From: an uncultured Erythrobacter sp.
GTDB lineage: Bacteria; Pseudomonadota; Alphaproteobacteria; Sphingomonadales; Sphingomonadaceae
Assembly (NCBI GenBank): GCA_947258465.1
Contig: CAMYIQ010000172.1
Span: forward strand, 1-14,271
Reading direction: 5' to 3'
Length of the DNA stretch: 14,271 bases
Below, piece by piece: positions 6,399-13,752 of this stretch; the stretch's first letter is position 1, and each line of letters starts with the position of its first letter. The translations under genes and the position numbers were made by a program. The notes under the pieces are model-generated. The model saw only the letters and a list, made by a program, of their open reading frames with translations. It was not told where the DNA came from and did no database searches.

Positions 6399-7917
6399 GG
6401 TGTGTCGTTCCTTGCTTTGCGGGGGGAACGGTGGGGGTGCCGTCCAGATTGCGGGGCGGCACTGCCTTCCAGCAGTAGCGGCGGAAGCTGCGCTGCGAAT
6501 CGATATCCTTGATGCGGAACTGCATCTCGAGCGGCGACCCGACCGCCACTTCGCCGGGTGCGAAGTCGCTGAATTCGATCATGGTCACACCGCCGCCGTC
6601 GAACCGGATGTTGCCGTAAATCAGGGGTGGGTTGAACGATAAGGCCAGCCAGTCTTCGGTGAAGGATTTGACCGATGCGCGCTTGTCGGCGAACGGCTCT
6701 TTCACTTGGGTTCCGGTCGACCGGCAGGATGGGTTCACGCATACGCGCGTGCGCGGGAATTGCGGCGTGTCGCATTCGGTGCAGCGTCCGCCGATAAAGC
6801 CGGTTACCGTGTCGCGATGTCGGAAGAATGCCGATTGTGCCGTGCGGTTGTCGCGCTCGGCGCGCATTCCCCAGTCCATTTCAACCAAGCCGTTGAAAGA
6901 CAGGAAGCGCAGATAGTTGTCGTCTTCCACGAAGTCGGCGAGCATTGTCCGGGCGCCGACCAATCGCGCGGCGTTGTCGATGCGATCGGTAGTCTTCAAC
7001 AGGATTGCCTCGGCGCCCTGGCCATAACCCAGCAGCAGCACATATTCGCCCGGACCCGCTCGCTGAAATGCGAGGGTAAGCGCGAGCAGCGGGTGGGCGC
7101 AACCAGCGTCGCCAGCCTTCGAGATAATGTCTTCGGGGATGGCCTCTGCCGCGATTCCGCATGCCGCTGCCATCGAACCGGCGTCACGCGGATTGAGCCC
7201 TGCCGGCACGAAGTGGGCAATGTCGGCCGCTTCTATCCCGGCCTTCTCGAGTAGTCCCGTGACCGCCTGAGGGATAATCCGTGAAAGCCCTTCGTCGCGT
7301 GCCCAGCGTTCTTCGAGCACGTAGTCGAACGACGCTCCGCTGGAGCGATAGTGATCGGTGAAGTCTACCGATGTGGCGTGGGCGCAGACGAATTCGGCCA
7401 GCAGCTCCGTTTCGCCGATCGAGAAGGCTGCCGCCGCATCGCCGTATTTGTGTTCCTGGGGGCTGCCGGGTTTCGTGCGCCGCTTTTCGGCAGCGACGAC
7501 GAGACTGTCTCCTGTCCCTTCCAAGGCAAGGCGCAGCGCCGTTACACCCGCTTTCAGCGAACCGCCGATATCGGCAGATGCCGTACCATCGTCCAGACCT
7601 GCTGCGGCGGCAATCAGCCCGGCATTCTGGCGATCGGCGAACGGCATGGTGGTCGAGGCGAAGAACAACGATGCTGGATCGCCAAGCCCGCCAAGCCCAT
7701 CCAGCGCATGGCGCGTTGCCGCAACTGCCATCGTAATACTGTCTTCATCATGGGAGCAGATCGCGCGATGCCCCTTGGCCGCACCGGGCGCCGAAGGGGT
7801 GGCCCATCTGACCGCCGAGGCGATTGCCTCGCGTGGAAGTCTTCGACGCGGCACATAGGCGCCGAATGAGGTAATCCCGCGTTGCTTCAATTCCTGCTCC
7901 TGCCGAAAGTTGACCAT
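6391..7917 (-). CDS. HMG-CoA synthase-like (thiolase-superfamily) domain fused to a zinc-ribbon/OB-fold DUF35 domain
   Basis: A 508-residue two-part protein. Residues about 10-340 have the HMG-CoA synthase/ketoacyl-synthase III fold, with ADIGGSLKAGVTAL (115-128), KYGDAAAAFSIGE (157-169) and KAGDAGCAHPLLAL (267-280). By eye alignment to HMGCS (CxAGT), the nucleophilic cysteine is replaced by Leu121 beside Ser120, and no Cys lies between 109 and 133. Residues about 360-485 form a DUF35-type unit: a zinc ribbon with Cys379, Cys382, Cys393 and Cys398, then an OB-fold. In archaea, DUF35 proteins bridge thiolase and HMG-CoA synthase into one complex (established). Here two of those parts are fused and the third, a thiolase, overlaps by eight bases, so a similar complex is inferred. 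It may be a scaffold rather than a working synthase. The ATG at 7917 faces the divergent promoter region, and its ribosome-binding site is weak. Confidence 0.88.
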   Translation of the reverse strand: MVNFRQEQELKQRGITSFGAYVPRRRLPREAIASAVRWATPSAPGAAKGHRAICSHDEDSITMAVAATRHALDGLGGLGDPASLFFASTTMPFADRQNAGLIAAAAGLDDGTASADIGGSLKAGVTALRLALEGTGDSLVVAAEKRRTKPGSPQEHKYGDAAAAFSIGETELLAEFVCAHATSVDFTDHYRSSGASFDYVLEERWARDEGLSRIIPQAVTGLLEKAGIEAADIAHFVPAGLNPRDAGSMAAACGIAAEAIPEDIISKAGDAGCAHPLLALTLAFQRAGPGEYVLLLGYGQGAEAILLKTTDRIDNAARLVGARTMLADFVEDDNYLRFLSFNGLVEMDWGMRAERDNRTAQSAFFRHRDTVTGFIGGRCTECDTPQFPRTRVCVNPSCRSTGTQVKEPFADKRASVKSFTEDWLALSFNPPLIYGNIRFDGGGVTMIEFSDFAPGEVAVGSPLEMQFRIKDIDSQRSFRRYCWKAVPPRNLDGTPTVPPAKQGTTHHG

Positions 7918-8159
7918 CCGCCGTGTCTGCTGGACCGATCGCGCCCTTTCCGTCCCCGGGGAGGCCGGAGGATGCGCGGCTGACTTGGCGGCTAGAGGAG
8001 CTCCCGCTCAGCTTGAACTCGCATCGAACCGTATTTTGCCGGGGCGGCCGACAGCCCTTCGTTTGCGAGTTTGAAGTGAGGATGACCGTTTGTACGCCGA
8101 TGCGATGCGGCCAGCGGTTTTGCATCCGGTCGGGCCGAAGCAATATCGGGAATTTGAGA
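7918..8159. promoter_or_regulatory. Divergent intergenic region with a candidate operator (inverted repeat)
   Basis: This 242-bp gap separates the leftward HMGCS-like/DUF35 operon from the rightward acyl-CoA dehydrogenase gene, so it should hold promoters for both. The clearest signal is an imperfect inverted repeat: CTTGAACTCGCA (8012-8023) against TGCGAGTTTGAAG (8064-8076), with eight central pairs exact and centres about 52 bp apart. I could not identify convincing -35/-10 boxes. An upstream extension of the dehydrogenase frame into this region is Cys/Arg-rich and not family-like, so I treat it as noncoding. Confidence 0.5.
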
Positions 8160-9323
8160 ATGGCTCCGTCCGAGGACACTGAACATCTGACGATGCTGCG
8201 CGACACCTTGCGCCGCTTTATCGAGAACGAAATGCCGCGCGATCGGGTCTCGCGCTGGGACAAGGAAAACCGCTTTCCGCGCGACGTGCACGACAAGCTG
8301 GTCGAGCTGGGGCTGACCGGGCTGACCGTTCCCGAGGAATATGGTGGGTCGGGGCGAGACATCCTCGCGACGATCCTCGTGATCGAGGAGCTTTGCTCGC
8401 GAAGCATGGCGGTCGGGTGCGCCTATATCCAGTCGAGTTGCTATGCCGGCCTTAACCTGTGCGAAGTGGCCAGCGACGAGCAGAAGGAGGCTCTGCTGCC
8501 GAAGGTCGCGCAGGAAGGCCTGATGTTCGCTTATGGCTTCACCGAACCGGATGTCGGAGCCGACCTTGCCAGCGTCAGCACGAGCGCCCGGCGCGAAGGC
8601 GACGAATTGGTCGTCAACGGGGCAAAGCGGTTCTGTTCGGGCGCGGCGATCTCCGATTACATCTACGCGCTGGTGCGCACCGGTTCGCCGGAGGAGAAAT
8701 ACCGCAATCTTTCGCTGGTTTTGATCAGGCCCGATGCCCCGGGAGTGACGCTGACGCCGCAGGACACGTTGGGGCTCAAGGGCGGGGGTACCTTCGACGT
8801 CAGCTTCGACGATGTGCGCATTCCGGTGAGCGATGTCGTCGGAGGCGAGGCAGGCCTGGGGCTGGGGTGGCAAAAGCTCGTCGGCCCCGGCCTCGACATC
8901 GAAAAGCTGGAGGTTGCGGCGATGGCGCTCGGCATTGCCCGCGGCGCCGTGAGCGATGCCTGGGACTATGCCCAGCAGCGAGTCCAGTTCGGCAAGCCCA
9001 TCTGCACCATTCAGTCGGTTCGCCATATGCTGGCCGACGTGAAGACCAAGTTCGAAGCTTGCCGCCTGATGACCTACAATGCGGCCGAACTGGTCGCTTC
9101 GGGAGAGCCCGCCGCGGCGGAAACTTCGATGGCCAAGCTCTTCGTGTGCGATACGGCCCGCGATATCGTCCTGACCTGCCAGCAGATCATGGGCGCTTAC
9201 GGCTATGTCCGCGATTTCGATATGGAGCGCTATGTGCGCGACATTCTGGTCATGCCGATCCTGGGGGGCTCCTCGGCCATCCAGCGTAACAATATCGCCA
9301 ACCTGCTCAAATTGCCCCGGTAA
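8160..9323 (+). CDS. Acyl-CoA dehydrogenase (IVD/short-branched-chain-like, single chain)
   Basis: A 387-residue FAD enzyme for alpha-beta desaturation of an acyl-CoA. Motifs are VPEEYGGSG (57-65), AYGFTEPDVGADLASVSTSA (124-143) at the flavin/substrate site, QRVQFGKPI (273-281), and QIMGAYGYVRDFDMERYVRD (342-361). The usual EGT catalytic glutamate is glycine (LGGSSAIQR, 368-376), but GLDIEKLEVAA (244-254) places Glu248 where isovaleryl-CoA dehydrogenase carries its base, so the enzyme should be active. The frame is open back to 7923. I chose the ATG at 8160 because family homology begins just after it and the upstream 79 codons look noncoding. It opens the rightward block and is separated by 186 bp from the Rieske oxygenase gene. 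Unlike the 3095-4243 enzyme, it has no small partner. Substrate unknown; a branched or aromatic short acyl-CoA is possible. Confidence 0.95.
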   Translation: MAPSEDTEHLTMLRDTLRRFIENEMPRDRVSRWDKENRFPRDVHDKLVELGLTGLTVPEEYGGSGRDILATILVIEELCSRSMAVGCAYIQSSCYAGLNLCEVASDEQKEALLPKVAQEGLMFAYGFTEPDVGADLASVSTSARREGDELVVNGAKRFCSGAAISDYIYALVRTGSPEEKYRNLSLVLIRPDAPGVTLTPQDTLGLKGGGTFDVSFDDVRIPVSDVVGGEAGLGLGWQKLVGPGLDIEKLEVAAMALGIARGAVSDAWDYAQQRVQFGKPICTIQSVRHMLADVKTKFEACRLMTYNAAELVASGEPAAAETSMAKLFVCDTARDIVLTCQQIMGAYGYVRDFDMERYVRDILVMPILGGSSAIQRNNIANLLKLPR

Positions 9324-9509
9324 CCCCCTGGGCGAGCGATCCGCCTGCGCGAGGGAATCCGATGCGCAAACTGAGCAAAAGCGAGTTTCCGGCGAGTTGA
9401 GCGAAAACCCCTGACTGCCAACCCTTCGCTCATTGGTTCGGCGGCCTGAGCTGACGCATGCTCTACCCAATGGGGCCGATAGGAAACATCATTCGCGGAG
9501 CGGCAGGCG
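9324..9509 (+). promoter_or_regulatory. Intergenic region upstream of the Rieske oxygenase with repeated GCGAGTT motif
   Basis: This 186-bp gap contains GCGAGTT twice in direct orientation, at 9381-9387 and 9392-9398, exactly 11 bp apart. They are bordered by GAGCAAAA (9373-9380) and GAGCGAAAA (9399-9407). A short CATTGG/CCAATG inverted pair lies at 9431-9436 and 9467-9472. The same GCGAGTT core occurs twice, inverted, in the divergent region 7918-8159. Together these suggest an operator and a second promoter for the Rieske operon. No terminator or small gene is visible. Confidence 0.4.
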
Positions 9510-10625
9510 ATGGGAATTATCAGCGGCAGTTTTGTCAGGAATTGCTGGTATGTGGCCGGTTTCTCGCACGATTTCCCCGCCGACCAAGTCGAAAGTCGGA
9601 AGATCGCGGGCGATCCCGTGGCGTTGTATCGCCGGAGCGACGGCCATCTTGCGGCGCTGGTGGATCGGTGCGCCCACCGTCATGCGCCGCTTTCGCTAGG
9701 GCGGATCGAAGGCGACGATCTGCGCTGTATGTATCATGGCCTCAAATTCAGCCCGAGCGGGAGATGTGTCGAGATCCCGGGGCAGGATCGGATTCCGGAC
9801 AGGGGCTGCGTAAGAAGTTATCCGGTTGTCGAAAAAGGCGGCTGGGTATGGATATGGATGGGCGAGAGCGATGCCTGCGATCCCGGCCTTATTCCGCCCG
9901 TCTGCGATTTCGACGATCCTGAATGGGTGCAGAGTTCCGGACAGCTCGATTACGAGGCGCCTTACGAGCTGATAAACGATAATTTGCTCGACCTGTCCCA
10001 TCTCGCCTTTGTTCATGCGGATTCCTTCGGGGCGACGACGGGATGGAGCGACCGCCAACCTCGCCACGTGCTCCTCGATCGCGGCATTCGGGTCGAGCGC
10101 TGGATCGAGGCGGCACCCCCTATCCCGCCATTGCCGCAGCTCTCGGCGTCGGACACCGTCGATATCCGGTCATGCTACGAATTCCACATCCCGGGGATAT
10201 TCCTGATGCGCACCTCGTTCCACCGGACGGGTGCGGCCGAGGCCGCGGATTGGGGCGATCCGGTCGATGAGGAACTGTTCGCCCATTATTCGTGCCAGTC
10301 GGTCACTCCGATCGATATGCGCACATCGCGAACGCTGTTCAGTTGGGGGCCGGGGGCGGCATTCGGGGATAGGGCAATGGCGCAGCAGATGATCGCGATG
10401 GCGGATCTCGCCTTCAGGGAAGACAAGGTCATCATCGAAGCCCAGTTCGCCAATCTCGACGACGAATCGGGCGCGCCGATGCTCGCCACCCAGGCCGACA
10501 AGCCGCTCACCATCTTTCGCGGAATCATGCAGAAGGCCCGCAGCCGCGAACGCGATGGTTCCGCTGCCGAGGCCGCACAGACGGCGGTTCCGACCGAGAG
10601 CCCGCCCATGGCACGGGCCTCGTAG
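9510..10625 (+). CDS. Rieske [2Fe-2S] non-heme iron oxygenase, VanA/dicamba-monooxygenase-like
   Basis: A 371-residue oxygenase of the type that O-demethylates or hydroxylates aromatic and alicyclic substrates, with electrons from a separate reductase. The Rieske cluster ligands are Cys54-x-His56 and Cys73-x2-His76 (CAHRHAPLSLG and CMYHGLKF). The mononuclear iron site is NDNLLDLSHLAFVH (156-169), giving His164 and His169, with Asp305 in EDKVIIEAQF as third ligand. Asp161 and Asn158 match the bridging and nearby residues described for dicamba monooxygenase. Length fits the VanA class. The last 25 or so residues are a low-complexity tail. The ATG at 9510 has GGAG nine bases upstream. No reductase or ferredoxin gene is in the window. 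The next gene downstream is a sulfotransferase. Substrate unknown; oxygenase type is secure. Confidence 0.95.
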   Translation: MGIISGSFVRNCWYVAGFSHDFPADQVESRKIAGDPVALYRRSDGHLAALVDRCAHRHAPLSLGRIEGDDLRCMYHGLKFSPSGRCVEIPGQDRIPDRGCVRSYPVVEKGGWVWIWMGESDACDPGLIPPVCDFDDPEWVQSSGQLDYEAPYELINDNLLDLSHLAFVHADSFGATTGWSDRQPRHVLLDRGIRVERWIEAAPPIPPLPQLSASDTVDIRSCYEFHIPGIFLMRTSFHRTGAAEAADWGDPVDEELFAHYSCQSVTPIDMRTSRTLFSWGPGAAFGDRAMAQQMIAMADLAFREDKVIIEAQFANLDDESGAPMLATQADKPLTIFRGIMQKARSRERDGSAAEAAQTAVPTESPPMARAS

Positions 10626-10693
10626 CGGTGCTTGGGGTAACGACCGGCGTGGCCCGCCCATCCGCAATCGCCTCGGGCGATCGCCGCGCCGCC

Positions 10694-11875
10694 ATGGCCC
10701 AGCCGGACGCGGAGGTATCCGCTCTGCTCGCGGAAGCACGGGAGCTTACGGAATACGACGATTTCGGGGACCTGACGTTTCTGGAACCGCTCGCGGTGCT
10801 GCTGCGCTGCGTCAGAGCCGATGGCAATCTATCGCAATCCGGCGAGGCGACCTTTCGGCGCAATATTCTGCGCTGCCTAGTGAACCGCCTGTGGACCCAG
10901 CGGGACTTTTCGGCCCATCCGGAAATTTTCGAGGAAGACGTCGACGATCCCATCGTAATCATCGGCCTGCCGCGATCGGGCACGACCAAGATGCAGCGCC
11001 TCCTGTCCGCGCTTCCCGATGAGGATGTCCAGCGCACGCCCTTGTGGCGCATGCTCTATCCAGCCCCGTTCGAGGGCACGCGGGTAGATGATTCCGCCCG
11101 CCGCATAGCAGCAGTGGCATCGATCGGCTTCCATTCGGACGGGAACGCCGACCTGGCGGCGGCGCATCATATGGCGGCGCAGGAGCCGGAGGAAGACGTC
11201 CTGCTGTTCGATGCCACATTCGACGACTGGCTGTGGCCATCGATCTATGCGCCGTCGGTGCAGTATTACGAATGGGTCATCCAGCGACCGAGGATGGACA
11301 ATTACCGCTACCTCAAGCGGATGTACCAATATTTGCAATGGCAGGACGGTGGCCGCAGGGGGCGCCGCTGGATCAGCAAGAACGTGCAGCATATCGCTTC
11401 GCTGGAAGAGCTGCTCCAATGCTTCCCCAAGGCAACCATCGTTCAGTGCCACCGCGATCCGCGAGTTTCGATCCCGTCCCTCGCCAAACTGACCCATACC
11501 CTCTGGTCGGCATTGGTGAACGATCCCGATCCGCATTTCGTCGGGGCTTGCATGCTCGATTGGTGGGCACGCGCGACCGACAGCTATCTCGAGACCCGCG
11601 ATCGTCTGGGCGATGAGTTGCAGATTATCGATCTGCCTTACGATCGCATCAAGAGCGATGCGGCTGGCGCAGCCATCGCGGTGGCCGACGCTGCCGGAAT
11701 ACCGATGAGTGCAGAAAAAGCCGCCCTCCTGCGCGGGTGGGAAGCTGCCAACCCGCAGCACAAGCATGGCCGCAACGACTACAGCGCTGGCCAATTCGGT
11801 CTCGACGAAGAGGCCATCGCAGAGCGCTTTGCAACCTACATCGACCGTTTTGTCACTCAGGGGAGAGGCGCATGA
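10694..11875 (+). CDS. Sulfotransferase family protein (Sulfotransfer_3-like, PAPS-binding)
   Basis: A 393-residue cytoplasmic protein expected to move sulfate from PAPS to a hydroxyl group. The 5'-phosphosulfate loop is GLPRSGTT (91-98), and the 3'-phosphate loop is VQCHRDPRVSIPS (250-262). HHMAAQEPEED and the C-terminal FGLDEEAIAERFATYIDRF are also typical of the family. The frame is open from a GTG at 10628, just after the Rieske stop. I prefer the ATG at 10694 because relatives start about ten residues before ALLAEARELTEYDDFG and no ribosome-binding site supports the GTG. Its stop overlaps the start of the DUF1254 gene by four bases, so the two are probably co-translated. Related proteins are common in sphingomonads and mycobacteria and mostly uncharacterised. 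Sulfation of a hydroxylated substrate or intermediate made by the neighbouring oxygenases is an inference. Confidence 0.92.
   Translation: MAQPDAEVSALLAEARELTEYDDFGDLTFLEPLAVLLRCVRADGNLSQSGEATFRRNILRCLVNRLWTQRDFSAHPEIFEEDVDDPIVIIGLPRSGTTKMQRLLSALPDEDVQRTPLWRMLYPAPFEGTRVDDSARRIAAVASIGFHSDGNADLAAAHHMAAQEPEEDVLLFDATFDDWLWPSIYAPSVQYYEWVIQRPRMDNYRYLKRMYQYLQWQDGGRRGRRWISKNVQHIASLEELLQCFPKATIVQCHRDPRVSIPSLAKLTHTLWSALVNDPDPHFVGACMLDWWARATDSYLETRDRLGDELQIIDLPYDRIKSDAAGAAIAVADAAGIPMSAEKAALLRGWEAANPQHKHGRNDYSAGQFGLDEEAIAERFATYIDRFVTQGRGA
11860..11868 (+). promoter_or_regulatory. Ribosome-binding site deciding the DUF1254 start
   Basis: GGGGAGAGG lies a few bases before the ATG at 11872. It supports that start over the frame's upstream extension into the sulfotransferase gene. 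Confidence 0.75.
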
Positions 11876-13194
11876 CCGTTTTGGAAGCCGACAATTCGGC
11901 GATGCTCAAGCAACTGGCCATCGATGGCTATATCTGGGGTATCCCGCTGGTTCAGACACGCATGTATCTGGAACTCGCCGAACGGCTCCAACTTCCGTTC
12001 AACCAGCTCTTCGGCACGCCTGAACTGTCCTCTCCGCAGAGTCTGGTTCCCTTGCCGAATGTCGATACTCTATACGGTATAGGGTGGCTCGACCTGACCA
12101 CGCAGCCGCAATTGCTGAGCGTACCCGAGACCAACGACCGCTATTATCTCGTTCAGCTCAACGATGCCTATCTCAACAGCTTTTCCTATATCGGTCGGCG
12201 GACCACCGGGACCGCACCAGGCCTGTTCGCAATCTGCGGGCCGGGCTGGGAAGGGGATTTGCCCGAGGGGGCAATCCGCGTCGATGCGCCGACGAACCAC
12301 GTGCTGGTCATAACGCGCGTGATGGTGGTGGATCGCGACGATCTGGCGGAGGCTCTCAGGGTTCAGCAAGGGCTGTCCCTCACGGGGCTGTCGGATTTTC
12401 CCGAGATCACCAACCCCAACCGCCCGATCGACGATGCATTCAACAATTTTCCGATCCTGCAGCCCGCGCGTCTTGGAGCACGCTATTTCGACGAGTTATG
12501 CGCCGGATTGCTTGAAAACCCTCCACCGGAAGAAGACGGGCCATTTCTCGAGAAGCTCGCTGCTCTCGGCATCCGGCCCGGAGCCAGACCGAGCCAATCG
12601 GGGGATGGCGAATTGGTCGATCTGCTCGAGCAGGCGGCGAGTGAAGCCAATGCCATCATCCACGGCAGGGCCGGGTGGCTGATCGACACGCGCGACGTGA
12701 ACGGGTGGCAGGTCAGCTACGGAATCACGCAGCGGATCGAAGACTCTCTCGATCGCGCAGTGGTCGCGAAACTCGGTCCCGGCTGCCTTGTCCCGCAGGA
12801 AGGCCTGTATTTCTCGCTGAGAAAAGGGCCGGACGGAGAACTTCTGAGCGGCGACAAAAGCTACGTGTTGACCTTCCGGCCCGGGCAGACACCGCCCGTC
12901 GATGCCTTCTGGTCGCTGACCATGTATGGAGATGACTGGTCGCTCGTCGAAAACCCGATAGATCGTTATGCGATCAGCAACCGGACCCCTGGCCTGCGTT
13001 ATGAAGACGATGGCTCGCTGATCCTGCATATCCAGCACGAACGGCCGGCGGGCGGCACCAGCAACTGGCTTCCGTGTCCGCCACCCGGATCGCCGCCCTT
13101 CCATCTCTTCATGCGGACGTATCAGCCCCGTGCGGAGCTATCGGACGGCCGCTACAAGATGCCACCGCTCCAGCTTGGCGATAGCGCCCGATAA
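11872..13194 (+). CDS. DUF1254/DUF1214 domain-containing protein
   Basis: A 440-residue protein of a widespread family with no settled function. The N-terminal DUF1254 part spans about residues 15-165, with LVPLPNVDTLYG (58-69), YYLVQLNDAYLNSF (91-104) and ICGPGW (121-126). The C-terminal DUF1214 part spans about 330-425, with PPVDAFWSLTMYGDDWSLV (341-359), YAISNRT, the DGSL/IQHERP stretch, and NWLPCPPP (398-405). Many family members carry a signal peptide, but none is visible here, so it is probably cytoplasmic. The ATG at 11872 overlaps the sulfotransferase stop (ATGA) and has a strong GGGGAGAGG site before it. It ends the rightward operon. Tight coupling to the sulfotransferase and Rieske genes suggests it acts on the same substrate or its sulfate ester; no reaction can be assigned. 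Confidence 0.92.
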   Translation: MTVLEADNSAMLKQLAIDGYIWGIPLVQTRMYLELAERLQLPFNQLFGTPELSSPQSLVPLPNVDTLYGIGWLDLTTQPQLLSVPETNDRYYLVQLNDAYLNSFSYIGRRTTGTAPGLFAICGPGWEGDLPEGAIRVDAPTNHVLVITRVMVVDRDDLAEALRVQQGLSLTGLSDFPEITNPNRPIDDAFNNFPILQPARLGARYFDELCAGLLENPPPEEDGPFLEKLAALGIRPGARPSQSGDGELVDLLEQAASEANAIIHGRAGWLIDTRDVNGWQVSYGITQRIEDSLDRAVVAKLGPGCLVPQEGLYFSLRKGPDGELLSGDKSYVLTFRPGQTPPVDAFWSLTMYGDDWSLVENPIDRYAISNRTPGLRYEDDGSLILHIQHERPAGGTSNWLPCPPPGSPPFHLFMRTYQPRAELSDGRYKMPPLQLGDSAR

Positions 13195-13217
13195 CTTCGA
13201 TAATCGCTCGGGCCGGC

Positions 13218-13245
13218 TCGTCAGCCGGGTCAGCCCGGCCGACGA
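13218..13245. terminator. Hairpin between convergent genes, candidate bidirectional terminator
   Basis: TCGTC-A-GCCGGG (13218-13229) pairs with CCCGGC-C-GACGA (13234-13245): eleven base pairs with one A/C mismatch and the loop TCAG. It lies 24 bp after the DUF1254 stop and 66 bp beyond the lipocalin-like stop, where both transcripts should end. No T-run follows on either strand, so it is not a textbook intrinsic terminator. A competing hairpin, CCGGCT (13213-13218) with AGCCGG (13223-13228), overlaps it. Confidence 0.5.
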
Positions 13246-13311
13246 TGGGGGCGCGGCAAGGATCGAACTTGCGGCCTCACCTGTTGGCAGCTTTCGCGAA
13301 GCTTTGACGCG

Positions 13312-13752
13312 CTACTTTGCCGCGCTAGTCCATTGCAAAATGTGGTGGCGGGATCTGCCCTGGCCGATGTCTTCGTAAGCCGACAGGATAAGACCTCCCT
13401 GACCGTCGAACTGCGCCAGCCGACGCTGCTCGGTTCCGGTCATGTCGGGATTAAGCGACATGGCGACCTCATGCACGACCTCTTCCCCTTCTATCCGCCA
13501 TGGGCCGGCATAGTGGAAATAGCTGTCGAAGGCGGCCGACTTTTGCTCAGAAGCGGCGTTGCGGGCATTGGCGATACCGAACTTCTGCCGGTTGCCCTTG
13601 GCAATACTGGCGGTCATCGTGCCATCCGCGGAGTAGACGATAAAACCCTGCGCCTGCTCTCCGAAGGGGCGCGTCACGCCGCCGTCACCATATTCGATCC
13701 GCCAATCGACCAGCTTCCATGCGCCGATTAAGTCTTCCGGTTTATGCGGCAT
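13312..13752 (-). CDS. Lipocalin-like domain protein (Lipocalin_5-type)
   Basis: A 146-residue protein starting MPHKPEDLIGAWKLVDW, with the pattern of the lipocalin-like family: a G-x-W motif near the N-terminus (Gly10, Trp12), then GFIVYSADGTMTA (36-48), Tyr78-Tyr81 and PWRIEGEEVVHEVAMSLNP (84-102). These are small beta-barrels predicted to bind or modify a hydrophobic ligand; most have no assigned reaction. The frame is open further upstream (to 13839), but the ATG at 13752 begins the domain and has GAGGAAG (13759-13765, minus strand) at good spacing. The start overlaps the end of the PaaN-like aldehyde dehydrogenase gene by 11 bases, implying one transcript and translational coupling. There is no signal peptide. 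Confidence 0.82.
   Translation of the reverse strand: MPHKPEDLIGAWKLVDWRIEYGDGGVTRPFGEQAQGFIVYSADGTMTASIAKGNRQKFGIANARNAASEQKSAAFDSYFHYAGPWRIEGEEVVHEVAMSLNPDMTGTEQRRLAQFDGQGGLILSAYEDIGQGRSRHHILQWTSAAK

Noticed and set aside
8013..8037. TTGAAC followed by TATTTT as a sigma-70 promoter
   Set aside because: The spacer is only 13 bases, too short for a normal promoter.
7923..8159. N-terminal extension of the plus-strand acyl-CoA dehydrogenase
   Set aside because: The extra 79 residues are Cys/Arg-rich and outside family homology. The region is better explained as the divergent promoter with an inverted repeat.
7992..9470. 492-residue minus-strand frame opposite the acyl-CoA dehydrogenase
   Set aside because: It is longer than the real gene but antisense to it, with no recognisable motif, while the plus strand shows full acyl-CoA dehydrogenase motifs.
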